NCBI GenBank assembly: GCA_964371615.1
Contig: CAYJMS010000007.1
Span: forward strand, 11,763-75,762
Reading direction: 5' to 3'
Length of the DNA stretch: 64,000 nt
Source of the DNA: SpSt-333 sp964371615
Lineage (GTDB): Bacteria; Bacteroidota; Ignavibacteria; UBA10030; UBA8401
Shown one piece after another: positions 35,355 to 43,957 of the stretch (its first letter is position 1; every line of letters begins with the position of its first letter). The notes beneath the pieces are model-generated. The model was not told the origin of the DNA. It searched no databases and saw only the letters and a program-made list of their open reading frames with translations. The translations under genes and the position numbers were made by a program.

Positions 35355-36218
35355 TTAGTTTTTTTTCGTGTAATCAAAAAATCCTTTTCCGCTCTTGCGT
35401 CCGAGGTGGCCAGCGGAGACCATTTTCTTCAGCAGCGGACACGGCCGGTATTTTGAATCACCGAGGCCCTCATGCAATACATTCATGATCGAGAGACAGA
35501 CATCCAATCCGATGAAATCGGCCAGGGTTAACGGACCCATAGGGTGATTCATCCCTAATTTCATTACTGTATCGATCGATTCGGGAGTGGCGACTCCTTC
35601 CATCACGCAATACATTGCTTCGTTCAGCATCGGCAGAAGAATTCGGTTTGAAATGAATCCCGGATAATCATTCACTTCGACAGGAACCTTCCCTATCTTT
35701 ATCGACACTTCTTTGATCGCCGCGTAGGTTTCATCCGAAGTCGCGAGGCCTCGAATCACTTCGATCAGTGTCATCATGGGAACGGGATTCATAAAATGCA
35801 TTCCAATAACCATCGACGGCCTCTGTGTGACCGCGGCAATTTCCGTGATTGAAATAGATGATGTGTTGGAGGCAAGAATTGCATGAGCGGGTGCATTCGC
35901 ATCGATCGTCCGGAAGATTCCTGATTTGATCTCTTTGTTTTCGGTTGCCGCTTCGATCACCAGATCCGCTGCTTGAACAGCCGCAGCGAGATCAAGAGAG
36001 GTTTTGATGTTCGACAAAGTGTTCTTCTTCTGCTCTTCTGTCAGCGTTCCTTTTTTGATCTGCCGATCGAGATTTGCACCGATGGTGTTCAGTCCCCTGT
36101 CGAGAAATTCCTGTTTGATGTCATTCAATGTGACCGAAAAGCCATACTGTGCGAATACATGGGCAATACCATTTCCCATGGTTCCCGATCCGATGACCGT
36201 AATATTCTTTATTGTCAT
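35355..36218 (-). CDS. hbd: 3-Hydroxybutyryl-CoA dehydrogenase
   Basis: Hbd interconverts acetoacetyl-CoA and 3-hydroxybutyryl-CoA. The 287-residue protein has the NAD-binding VIGSGTMGNGIAHVFA motif at its start, the catalytic His in GMHFMNPVPMMTLIEVI and the C-terminal dimer domain (NHPMGPLTLADFIGLD). No fused hydratase domain is present. It lies between thiolase (19 bases) and acyl-CoA dehydrogenase (27 bases), consistent with one transcript. Confidence 0.94.
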   Translation of the reverse strand: MTIKNITVIGSGTMGNGIAHVFAQYGFSVTLNDIKQEFLDRGLNTIGANLDRQIKKGTLTEEQKKNTLSNIKTSLDLAAAVQAADLVIEAATENKEIKSGIFRTIDANAPAHAILASNTSSISITEIAAVTQRPSMVIGMHFMNPVPMMTLIEVIRGLATSDETYAAIKEVSIKIGKVPVEVNDYPGFISNRILLPMLNEAMYCVMEGVATPESIDTVMKLGMNHPMGPLTLADFIGLDVCLSIMNVLHEGLGDSKYRPCPLLKKMVSAGHLGRKSGKGFFDYTKKN

Positions 36219-36237
36219 GTGAGCCCCTACGGATTAT

Positions 36238-37422
36238 TTACATCATTTCAATAATAACACCGCTTGCCTCGCCTCCGCCGATACAGATTGCCGCCATCCC
36301 GCGCTTCAGTTTGCGTTGCTTCAATGCATGAATGAGTGACACAAGTATTCGTGCGCCGCTTGCTCCGATGGGATGGCCGAGGGCAACAGCTCCGCCGTTG
36401 ACGTTCACTTTGTTCACATCCAATCCCGCAATTTTGTTGACGGCAAGGCAGACAAGTGCAAATGCTTCGTTCACTTCAAACAAATCAATTTGATCGAGTG
36501 TCATTCCGGCTTTTTCCAAAACTTTTGGAATCACTTCCGCCGGTGCAGTAGTGAAATGTTCGGGATTTTTCGCTACCGACGCCTGCGCGATTATCCTGGC
36601 GATCGGCCGAATGTTCAACGCCGATGCCTTTGCACCGGACATCAACACCAGAGCTGCTGCGCCGTCATTGATTTTTGAGGAATTTGCCGCGGTGGCCGAT
36701 CCTTCTTTTGAAAATGCCGGACGTAATTGCGGAATCTTTTCAAAGTTTGTCTTCAACGGCTCTTCATCTTCTTCGACATACGTCACGGTTCCTTTTTTCT
36801 CGGGGATGGCGATCTTCACGATCTCATCCTTAAACCGTCCCGTCTTTATCGATTCCTGCGCTCTCGTGTAACTCAGAATCGCAAAATCATCCTGCTCCTT
36901 TCGAGAAATATTTTGTTCAAGCGCCGTCGCATCGGAAAAATTACCCATCGCAATATTTTTGTACGCATCAAGCAATCCGTCCCTCATAATAACATCATAG
37001 ATCTCACTGTTTCCCATACGATACCCAAAACGAGCTTTATCCATCAAATACGGAGCGTTGGACATCGATTCCATTCCACCGGCGACAATTACTTCTGCAT
37101 CACCCAATTGTATTGCCTGTGCCGCGAGCATGACTGCTTTCAGTCCTGATCCGCAAACCTTATTCACCGTCATCGTTTCCACTGATGTGGGTAAACCGGC
37201 CCCTAACGCCGCCTGACGTGCGGGAGCTTGTCCGACACCTGCCTGCAGCACATTCCCCATTATAACTTCGTTGACGGATTCTTTTTGCACGTTGCCTCTT
37301 TTCACCGCTTCATCAATCACTGCGGATCCCAATTGCGGGGCGCTCATGGCACTGAGTACGCCACCGAAAGAGCCTATGGGCGTACGACACGCACTGACGA
37401 TGACAACTTCGTTATTGTTCAT
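36238..37422 (-). CDS. Acetyl-CoA C-acetyltransferase (thiolase)
   Basis: The thiolase condenses two acetyl-CoA or cleaves acetoacetyl-CoA. From the preferred start (MNNNEVVIVSACRTPIGSFGG) it has about 394 residues. The nucleophilic Cys is in NKVCGSGLKAVMLA near residue 88; the basic His lies in GGAVALGHPIGASGARI, and the second Cys in CIGGGEASG. AAGGAA lies 7 bases upstream of the ATG. The frame is open 23 codons further up, but that part overlaps the terminator of rho and is not thiolase-like. It begins the three-gene four-carbon acyl-CoA unit. Confidence 0.94.
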   Translation of the reverse strand: MNNNEVVIVSACRTPIGSFGGVLSAMSAPQLGSAVIDEAVKRGNVQKESVNEVIMGNVLQAGVGQAPARQAALGAGLPTSVETMTVNKVCGSGLKAVMLAAQAIQLGDAEVIVAGGMESMSNAPYLMDKARFGYRMGNSEIYDVIMRDGLLDAYKNIAMGNFSDATALEQNISRKEQDDFAILSYTRAQESIKTGRFKDEIVKIAIPEKKGTVTYVEEDEEPLKTNFEKIPQLRPAFSKEGSATAANSSKINDGAAALVLMSGAKASALNIRPIARIIAQASVAKNPEHFTTAPAEVIPKVLEKAGMTLDQIDLFEVNEAFALVCLAVNKIAGLDVNKVNVNGGAVALGHPIGASGARILVSLIHALKQRKLKRGMAAICIGGGEASGVIIEMM

Positions 37423-37482
37423 TGTGCATTCCTTATTCAATTTTTTGAAATTTACGGTTAAAAGGATGAAGTTGCAAAACAA

Positions 37483-37507
37483 AAAAGCCATCCAAAGGAT
37501 GGCTTTT
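37483..37507 (-). terminator. Rho-independent terminator of the rho gene
   Basis: AAAAGCCATCC and GGATGGCTTTT form an 11-bp stem with a 3-base loop, followed on the minus strand by TTTTTTGTTTT. It lies directly after the rho stop, before the thiolase start. Confidence 0.88.
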
Positions 37508-37513
37508 ATTGTC

Positions 37514-38767
37514 TTAACTATTCATAGATTTGAGGAACTCCTTATTCGACTTTGTCCCCCGCATTTTTTCCAGAAGGACTTCCATTGCTTCAACAGGAGT
37601 GAATTCGTTGAGGAATTTTCTCAGGATCCAAACGCGGTTCAGTTCATCTTCGGGCATGATAATCTCTTCCCGTCGTGTTCCCGAACGATTAACATCGATA
37701 GCAGGGAAAACTCTTCTATCGGCAAGTTTTCGGTCGAGAACAATTTCCATGTTTCCCGTTCCTTTGAACTCTTCAAAAATCACTTCGTCCATCCTGCTTC
37801 CGGTTTCTACAAGAGCAGTCGCGATAATGGTGAGACTACCGCCACCCTCAATGTTTCGCGCCGCGCCAAAGAAGCGTTTCGGTCTGTGCAGCGCCATGGC
37901 ATCGACACCACCCGAAAGGATCTTGCCCGAATGGGGGACGACTGTATTGTGCGCGCGCGCCAGTCGCGTAATGCTATCCAAAAGAATGACCACATCATGT
38001 TTCGTTTCGACAAGACGTTTTGCCTTTTCGATCACCATATCCGCCACCTGCACGTGTCTCTCCGGCGGTTCATCGAATGTCGATGCAACCACTTCCGCTG
38101 AAACGTTCCGTTCCATATCGGTAACTTCTTCCGGCCGTTCGTCGATCAAGAGCATCAGCAATTTTACATCGGGATTGTTTCTGGCAATACTGTTCGCCAG
38201 TTTCTGCAGCATAATCGTTTTACCGGCTTTCGGAGGAGAAACGATCAATCCGCGTTGTCCTTTCCCGACCGGCGCAAGCATATCGAGTATTCGCATTGAA
38301 TACTCTCCCGGCGCAGTTTCTAACTTCAGCCGTTCTTCAGGATACAACGGTGTCAGGTTGTCGAAGAGAACACGTTCACGGACTTTTTCAGGATCTTCGC
38401 CATTGACAGCTTCCACCCGCAGCAAAGCAAAAAACCGTTCCCCTTCCTTCGGCGGTCGCACCTGACCACTGACCGTATCCCCCGTACGGAGCGCAAATTT
38501 TTTAATCTGCGACGGCGACACGTAGATATCATCCGGCGACGGTAGATAATTGTAGTCTACAGAGCGAAGAAAACCATATCCGTCCGGCAAAACTTCGAGC
38601 ACGCCTTTGCTGAAGGTTTGGCCATCCTTTTGACTTTGCGCTTCGAGAATCTTGAATATGAGTTCCTGCTTGCGGAGATCACTGACCCCGGATAATCCGA
38701 GTTCTTTTGCGATCTTATTGAGGTCGGAAATTTTTTTGGACTTTAGTTCAGAAATGTCCATTGGCAT
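37514..38767 (-). CDS. rho: Transcription termination factor Rho
   Basis: Rho is the hexameric RNA-dependent ATPase that ends transcription. The N-terminal SAP-like and cold-shock RNA-binding region includes YGFLRS (64-69); the ATPase domain has the P-loop SPPKAGKTIM (177-186), DERPEEVTDM, the Q/R-loop region and the C-terminal FLNEFTPVEAMEVLLEKM. It is 417 residues, without the long N-terminal insertion found in some Bacteroidota. A second ATG two codons in is a possible start. GGGGAGG lies about 12 bases before the first ATG. Upstream are a leader and a promoter overlapping the end of folC. Confidence 0.96.
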   Translation of the reverse strand: MPMDISELKSKKISDLNKIAKELGLSGVSDLRKQELIFKILEAQSQKDGQTFSKGVLEVLPDGYGFLRSVDYNYLPSPDDIYVSPSQIKKFALRTGDTVSGQVRPPKEGERFFALLRVEAVNGEDPEKVRERVLFDNLTPLYPEERLKLETAPGEYSMRILDMLAPVGKGQRGLIVSPPKAGKTIMLQKLANSIARNNPDVKLLMLLIDERPEEVTDMERNVSAEVVASTFDEPPERHVQVADMVIEKAKRLVETKHDVVILLDSITRLARAHNTVVPHSGKILSGGVDAMALHRPKRFFGAARNIEGGGSLTIIATALVETGSRMDEVIFEEFKGTGNMEIVLDRKLADRRVFPAIDVNRSGTRREEIIMPEDELNRVWILRKFLNEFTPVEAMEVLLEKMRGTKSNKEFLKSMNS

Positions 38768-38952
38768 AAACGAAGAGAACCTCCCCTTGGAAGAGAATTA
38801 GTGGAAAACAGAGTTTCGGTGTACGTACGTTTCAATAAAGATTATTGATTTCGCTGGAGTTAGTTATGACAGTTGAATATAAGGATTCTGGTGGACAAAC
38901 TTCAGGTATGTGTTTAGAACTACGATTAAATTATGAGAAATCGTTTATAATG
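38768..38952 (-). promoter_or_regulatory. Untranslated leader and promoter region of rho
   Basis: This is one of the larger intergenic stretches in the window. A perfect TTGACA (38951-38956, minus strand, overlapping the folC stop region) is followed by TAATTT after 17 bases or CATAAT after 15 bases. A transcript from it would carry a leader of roughly 155 bases before rho. Rho genes commonly regulate themselves in such leaders; no defined structure or attenuation hairpin is obvious here. Confidence 0.5.
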
Positions 38953-40173
38953 TCAAGACTTTTTTTGGATACGACAATGCGGAATCGCTTCACCGACAAC
39001 ATAATGAGAACCGGTAATAACGATCGTTCCTGTTTTTCCGGCAAGCGTTTTTGCACCTATCACTGCCTCACGTACGGAAGCGGCAGATACTGTGTGAAAA
39101 TTCAACATTTCGCAATCCGCAATAAGTTTCTGAACCGGTAATGCCCGATCGGCGAGCGGTTGTGTGCAAATGATGATGGGATTCAGACTTTTAAACGCCA
39201 TCAGCATTGATGAATAATCCTTATCTTTCATGACCCCAAAGACAACAATCAATTTCCGGATCGGCATGGTTTTCAGTTGGCCAATGAGTGCCCTGATGCC
39301 GTCGGGATTGTGGGCTACATCCAGAATTATTGCCGGGGATTGCTGTATCATTTCACATCGTGCACGCAATCCCGTGAATTCTGTGGTCCTTTCCAATCCA
39401 TTCTTCACTGCTGCATCTCCGATTAAAAATCGATTTGCCGTCAATGTCACGGCAGCAATAGCGCAACGTGCATTATCCGATTGGTACGAACCCTGCAGTT
39501 GAAGCACGATGTTTCGGGGAATGGTGATATTTCGCGACAACAACAACGGGGAGTGATTCTTTGCCGCTGTCTTTCGTATCACCGCAAGTGCGGTTCCCTG
39601 TATATTCCCAACAACAATGGGAATAGCTGACTTTATAATTCCTGCCTTTTCGCCCGCTATGGAGTATAGTGTTTTCCCAAGCTGTTCGGTATGATCTTTC
39701 CCGATTGATGTTATCACCGAGACTACGGGACGAATCACGTTCGTCGAATCAAGTCTCCCGCCGAGTCCGGTCTCGATCACGGCAATATCGACACGTTGTT
39801 CGGCAAAATACCGGAACGCAATCGCTGTCGTCGCTTCAAAAAATGTTGCCTGTTTTTTTTCGATTGCGGGACGGAGGATGCGGACAATCCGCACGATATC
39901 CTTATCGGCAATGTCGACGCCGTTGATTCGTATTCGTTCATTAAACCGTACTAAATGCGGTGAGGTATACAGTCCGACACGATATCCCGCTGCACTATAA
40001 ATTGCGGCGATCATTGCGGAAGTGGATCCTTTGCCGTTTGTACCGGCAACGTGCACCGCCGGAAATTTTCTCTGCGGATTGCCGATTGAACGAAGAAGAA
40101 TTCGAATATTCCGCAGTCCGAATTTCATTCCGAACCGCTGCAGGGAATAAAGATATGTTAGTGTAGACGACAT
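38953..40173 (-). CDS. folC: Folylpolyglutamate/dihydrofolate synthase
   Basis: FolC ligates glutamate to dihydropteroate and folates. The 406-residue protein has the Mur-ligase-like P-loop HVAGTNGKGSTSAMIA, SPHLVRFNERIRINGV and IDVAHNPDG-type segment IILDVAHNPDGIRALI. I use the ATG starting MSSTLTYLYSLQRFG because it aligns with relatives; an in-frame ATG 9 codons upstream lies within the asnS terminator hairpin. The chosen start sits right at the end of that terminator's T-tract and no clear ribosome-binding site precedes it. No other folate gene is adjacent; folB and folK lie 4 kb away. Confidence 0.93.
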   Translation of the reverse strand: MSSTLTYLYSLQRFGMKFGLRNIRILLRSIGNPQRKFPAVHVAGTNGKGSTSAMIAAIYSAAGYRVGLYTSPHLVRFNERIRINGVDIADKDIVRIVRILRPAIEKKQATFFEATTAIAFRYFAEQRVDIAVIETGLGGRLDSTNVIRPVVSVITSIGKDHTEQLGKTLYSIAGEKAGIIKSAIPIVVGNIQGTALAVIRKTAAKNHSPLLLSRNITIPRNIVLQLQGSYQSDNARCAIAAVTLTANRFLIGDAAVKNGLERTTEFTGLRARCEMIQQSPAIILDVAHNPDGIRALIGQLKTMPIRKLIVVFGVMKDKDYSSMLMAFKSLNPIIICTQPLADRALPVQKLIADCEMLNFHTVSAASVREAVIGAKTLAGKTGTIVITGSHYVVGEAIPHCRIQKKS

Positions 40174-40182
40174 AAAAAAGAA

Positions 40183-40198
40183 GCCCGCCGAAGCGGGC
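40183..40198 (-). terminator. Terminator after asnS, touching the folC start
   Basis: GCCCGC and GCGGGC pair around a CGAA-type loop. On the minus strand CTTCTTTTTT follows, ending at the folC ATG. It ends the nadA-side transcript that includes asnS and leaves folC either leaderless or dependent on read-through. Confidence 0.8.
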
Positions 40199-40204
40199 AT
40201 AGTA

Positions 40205-41503
40205 TTACGGCGTTAACCGGTAAATCATTCTCGGGAATGGTATCGTTTCCCGAACGTGATCGAGGCCGCAAATCCAGGAGACTGTCCGTTCAATTCCCAG
40301 TCCAAAGCCTGCATGCGGCACCGAACCGTACCGGCGTAGATCGAGATACCAATCAAACGCTTCCTGCGGTAAATTATGTTCCTTCAGTCTTCCCAATAAG
40401 ACATCGTAATCGTCTTCTCTCTGGCTACCACCGATTATTTCACCGTATCCTTCCGGAGCAAGTACGTCGACTGCGAGGGCTAATTTGTCGTTGTTCGGAT
40501 CCCTCTTCATATAAAATGCTTTCACCGCGGCAGGATATCGATGGACCATCACCGGACGATCATATTTTTCTGAAATTACCGTTTCGTCTGTTCCACCCAA
40601 ATCATTCCCCCATTCAAACGGTAATCCTTTTGAATGAAGTATTTCCACCGCTTCATCGTATGTAATTCGCGGCAGCGGCTTCTTTACATTTTCTAAAAAT
40701 GTAATATTCCGTTCCAAAATTTTCAATTCCGGCATACGATTTTTCAATACTGACGATACGATATGGACCAGAAAATCTTCCGCAAGGTCCATATTATCAT
40801 TCAGGTCGTTAAACGCCACTTCCGGCTCGACCATCCAGAACTCGGTCAGATGACGCCGTGTTTTCGATTTCTCCGCACGGAATGTCGGACCGAAAACATA
40901 CACTTTCCCGAGCGCCATTGCCCCTGCTTCACCGTACAGCTGACCGGATTGCGTTAAAAAAGCTTTTCCGAGGTCGAAATATTCCGTCTCGAACAATGTC
41001 GATGTTCCTTCGCATGCTGCGGGTGTAAAGATAGGAGCATCGAGCAGCGTGAAGCCCCGTCCGTCGAAAAATTCGCGGATGGAACGGATGATTTCGTGCC
41101 GGACACGCATGATGGCATGCTGGCGTGACGATCGCAGCCATAAATGCCGGCGGTCGGCAAGGAACTCCACACCATGTTCTTTTGGTGTAATCGGGTATTC
41201 CTTTGCAATGGAAATGATTTCAACGTTTGTCACATCCATCTCATATCCGCCGGGAGCACGTTGTTCTGCACGGACCGTTCCGGACATTCGGAACGACGAT
41301 TCCTGTGTGAGTTGATCGCACAGTGCAAATATTTCTTCTCCAATCGCTGCCTTCACCACGACACCCTGGCACACGCCGGTGCCGTCGCGCAGCAATAGGA
41401 ATTTAATTTTTCCGCTGGAACGGGCATTATACAGCCAGCCTTGCAGCGTCACATTTTCACCGACATATTTTGAAAGATCTTCGATATATACTTTTGTTGC
41501 CAT
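40205..41503 (-). CDS. asnS: Asparaginyl-tRNA synthetase
   Basis: AsnS charges tRNA-Asn. The anticodon-binding OB fold begins VYIEDLSKYVGENVTLQGW, and the class II core shows motif 2 FGPTFRAEKSKTRRHLTEFWM, HRYPAAVKAFYMK and motif 3 GFGLGIERTVSWICG. The Asn-specific GGSQREDDYD segment is present. I start it at MATKVYIEDL (432 residues); an ATG 5 codons upstream (MAEQ) has a GGACG just ahead, and a still longer start is possible. A rho-independent terminator follows the stop. Confidence 0.94.
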   Translation of the reverse strand: MATKVYIEDLSKYVGENVTLQGWLYNARSSGKIKFLLLRDGTGVCQGVVVKAAIGEEIFALCDQLTQESSFRMSGTVRAEQRAPGGYEMDVTNVEIISIAKEYPITPKEHGVEFLADRRHLWLRSSRQHAIMRVRHEIIRSIREFFDGRGFTLLDAPIFTPAACEGTSTLFETEYFDLGKAFLTQSGQLYGEAGAMALGKVYVFGPTFRAEKSKTRRHLTEFWMVEPEVAFNDLNDNMDLAEDFLVHIVSSVLKNRMPELKILERNITFLENVKKPLPRITYDEAVEILHSKGLPFEWGNDLGGTDETVISEKYDRPVMVHRYPAAVKAFYMKRDPNNDKLALAVDVLAPEGYGEIIGGSQREDDYDVLLGRLKEHNLPQEAFDWYLDLRRYGSVPHAGFGLGIERTVSWICGLDHVRETIPFPRMIYRLTP

Positions 41504-41661
41504 AATTTGCTCTGCCATCGTCCGCGCACCGCGCGAAATGAGTTTATCAAATACCATCACGCTAGCGTTTGTCCTTCCGTGATGTCATAATTTAAAAAAT
41601 ATACAAAACAATCGCTCCTGGTCAAAAATATTAATTCGGGGACCATCTACCTGCAACGTTC

Positions 41662-42618
41662 TCAACTCATGGTCAGCATTTTTTCAATCGGTATTCGTGC
41701 TGCAGCAAGCAGGTCGGGATGCATTTCAATTTGCGGCGACATGGTTTTCATGCAGAGATATAATTTTTCCAAAGTATTTCTCTTCATATGCGGGCATTCA
41801 TTGCAGGAGCAACTGGCATCCGGCGGCAGCGGTATGAACTTCTTGCCCGTCGTCGTTTTTTCCATCTGATGTATAATCCCCGCTTCCGTTGCGACAATGT
41901 ATGCGCTCTGCGTTGAATTTTGGACAAACTTTAAAAGCATACTTGTCGAGCCGACAAAATGTGCTTTTTGGAGAATGATTTCTTCGCATTCTGGATGTGC
42001 AATAATTACGGCATCGGGATGTTCGAGCTGCAGACCGATCAGCTTCCGCTCGCTAAATGTCTCATGCACGATACAACTGCCGTTCCACAACAGCATATTC
42101 CGGCCGGTTTTCCGATTGATATAAGCGCCGAGATTCTTGTCGGGTGAAAACAGGATCGGCTGGTCTTTCGGTATCTGCGAAATGATCTTTTCGGCATTGC
42201 TCGATGTACAAATGATATCGCTCAGCGCTTTTACTTCGGCACTGCAGTTAATGTACGTGATGGCCAGATGACCTGGATGCTGCTCTCTAAATTTTTTAAA
42301 TAATTTCGGCGGACAACCGTCTGACAGAGAACATCCGGCAAGGAGATCGGGAAGCAGCACTGGTTTATGTGGATTCAATATTTTCGCAGTCTCTGCCATA
42401 AAATGCACACCGCAGAAAACAATGACATCGGCTTGAGTTGATGCTGCCTTTCTCGATAAATCGAGGCTGTCGCCGACAAAGTCCGCGAGATCCTGGATTT
42501 CCGAATCCTGATAGTAATGCGCAAGGATAACAGCATTCAAATCATTCTTCAATCGCAGAATTTCTTTATCGATATCCGCCGGTATCGGCGTAGTTGTAAT
42601 TTCTTTCGGATCTATCAT
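41662..42618 (-). CDS. nadA: Quinolinate synthase NadA
   Basis: NadA condenses iminoaspartate with dihydroxyacetone phosphate to quinolinate for NAD synthesis and needs a [4Fe-4S] cluster. Conserved cysteines are C96 or C102 (LLAGCSLSDGCP), C182 (WNGSCIVHE) and the CSCNECPHM group near 270-275. The core motifs ILAHYYQDSEIQDLADFVGDS and TYINCSAEVKALSD are present. The length, 318 residues, is typical. No nadB or nadC gene lies nearby. The gene follows the heptosyltransferase by 11 bases. Confidence 0.95.
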   Translation of the reverse strand: MIDPKEITTTPIPADIDKEILRLKNDLNAVILAHYYQDSEIQDLADFVGDSLDLSRKAASTQADVIVFCGVHFMAETAKILNPHKPVLLPDLLAGCSLSDGCPPKLFKKFREQHPGHLAITYINCSAEVKALSDIICTSSNAEKIISQIPKDQPILFSPDKNLGAYINRKTGRNMLLWNGSCIVHETFSERKLIGLQLEHPDAVIIAHPECEEIILQKAHFVGSTSMLLKFVQNSTQSAYIVATEAGIIHQMEKTTTGKKFIPLPPDASCSCNECPHMKRNTLEKLYLCMKTMSPQIEMHPDLLAAARIPIEKMLTMS

Positions 42619-42629
42619 TGCGGCCCAAC

Positions 42630-43754
42630 TTAAAATGATTTTGGTGCTATACCAAGAAGTTCAAATTGTTTTTTTAATTCAACGAAAATCATTTCCGCAG
42701 TTATGGAGCCGATCTTTTTGTCATCGGCACGAATGGCAATATGTCGTTCGTGCGGCGGTTTCCATTGCAGCGGATCGCTGATGCTGTGAAATGATATTGT
42801 CGGCACTTCAAGGGCTGAGGCAATGTGCATCGGCCCTGTGTCGTTACATAATAGCAGGGTCAATTTCTTTATAATCGCCGCTGCAATCCGCAGCGACACG
42901 AGCGGTGCTGCTATAGCGGCTTTGTTTTCCAAATGAGAAAACAGCTCGTCCCGTATATGCGCATCATGAGGACCGATCATCACCAGAATCTCACAGGCAT
43001 ACTGTTTTTTTATCCATCCAATCACTTTTACCAACCGATCGATCGGTAAGCGTTTTTCCTTGTTTAATGCACCCAGGTGTATACCGACCAACACTGAATT
43101 CGATTGAATGCCCAATTGATACAACATCCGTTCTGCTTCCCGCGTTTCATCTTCTTCTAAAAGAAGATCATAGAACACGCCATCCGGATGCACTCCGATT
43201 TGCCGTACAATATCAAGATAGTGTTCGCATTCCGGCTGCACTTTTCGGGAGCGATAGGTGACGGTGCTGTAAATACTCTCCGGAATATCCGGATCTAATG
43301 CGATATGATTCGGACCAATAACATATTTCGCTTTGCTGAGCACGGCTATGACATCGGACGACAATGAGCGGGAAACGGAATTTAAAACGATTGCACAATC
43401 AAATCCCCCTTCGCCTCTCAACTGACTCCACATCGTTTTGAATTTCTGGAGATTCCACCGGTTTAATTTTTCATAAAACATAATCACCGAATCGACGTAA
43501 GGATTTTCCCACATAACCGGAGCGTTATATTCTCTGACGACAACGCCAATAAACGCATCCGGAAATCGTTTTCGCAATGCCCGGATTGCCGGTGTCGCGA
43601 CGAGGAGATCACCGATCTGGTCATGCTGTTTGACGACAAGAATGCGTTTAAAATATTTTGTCGGGAGTGCGGAGGGACCGATGCGCCTCGGCGGATGCAC
43701 TGCGGCAATGATACCGACCAATGCGCGCTTTAAGTATTTTTCAATAGGGAACAT
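42630..43754 (-). CDS. Heptosyltransferase-like glycosyltransferase, family 9
   Basis: This 374-residue GT9 protein has the N-terminal acceptor-domain motif ILVVKQHDQIGDLLVATPAIRAL near residue 33 and the nucleotide-sugar domain VGIHLGALNKEKRLP, LLCNDTGPMHIASALEVPTISF. Such enzymes add heptose or related sugars to the lipopolysaccharide core, marking a Gram-negative envelope. The exact sugar cannot be told. It is in a run with the small DUF4834-like gene and nadA. Confidence 0.88.
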   Translation of the reverse strand: MFPIEKYLKRALVGIIAAVHPPRRIGPSALPTKYFKRILVVKQHDQIGDLLVATPAIRALRKRFPDAFIGVVVREYNAPVMWENPYVDSVIMFYEKLNRWNLQKFKTMWSQLRGEGGFDCAIVLNSVSRSLSSDVIAVLSKAKYVIGPNHIALDPDIPESIYSTVTYRSRKVQPECEHYLDIVRQIGVHPDGVFYDLLLEEDETREAERMLYQLGIQSNSVLVGIHLGALNKEKRLPIDRLVKVIGWIKKQYACEILVMIGPHDAHIRDELFSHLENKAAIAAPLVSLRIAAAIIKKLTLLLCNDTGPMHIASALEVPTISFHSISDPLQWKPPHERHIAIRADDKKIGSITAEMIFVELKKQFELLGIAPKSF

Positions 43755-43765
43755 ACCGAAGAGCC

Positions 43766-43957
43766 TTATTTTTTATCCGGCACCTCTTCATAGGAAACAT
43801 CTTCGACATTGGAATATGGTTCCGGTTCTTTCGTTGTATTTTTAATCGTATTTCGCGGGGGCGACAGCATGGTGCGCAGAAAGCGGATGATACTGCCGAT
43901 GATCTTTGCCGCAAGGAACACGAGGATCACCCACACTATGACCCTGAGAAGGCTCAC
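43766..43957 (-). CDS. Small DUF4834-like membrane protein
   Basis: A 63-residue protein with one N-terminal helix (about 3-23, LLRVIVWVILVFLAAKIIGSI) and a polar tail ending NVEDVSYEEVPDKK, a pattern seen in DUF4834-type proteins of Bacteroidota. No function is known. Its ATG overlaps the deoxynucleoside kinase stop by 4 bases and the heptosyltransferase follows 11 bases later, so it is a real coupled gene and not a chance frame. Confidence 0.7.
   Translation of the reverse strand: MSLLRVIVWVILVFLAAKIIGSIIRFLRTMLSPPRNTIKNTTKEPEPYSNVEDVSYEEVPDKK

Noticed and set aside
37530..38465. A 311-codon open frame on the plus strand
   Set aside because: It is antisense to rho, is rich in Ser and Arg without any domain, and rho itself is unambiguous.
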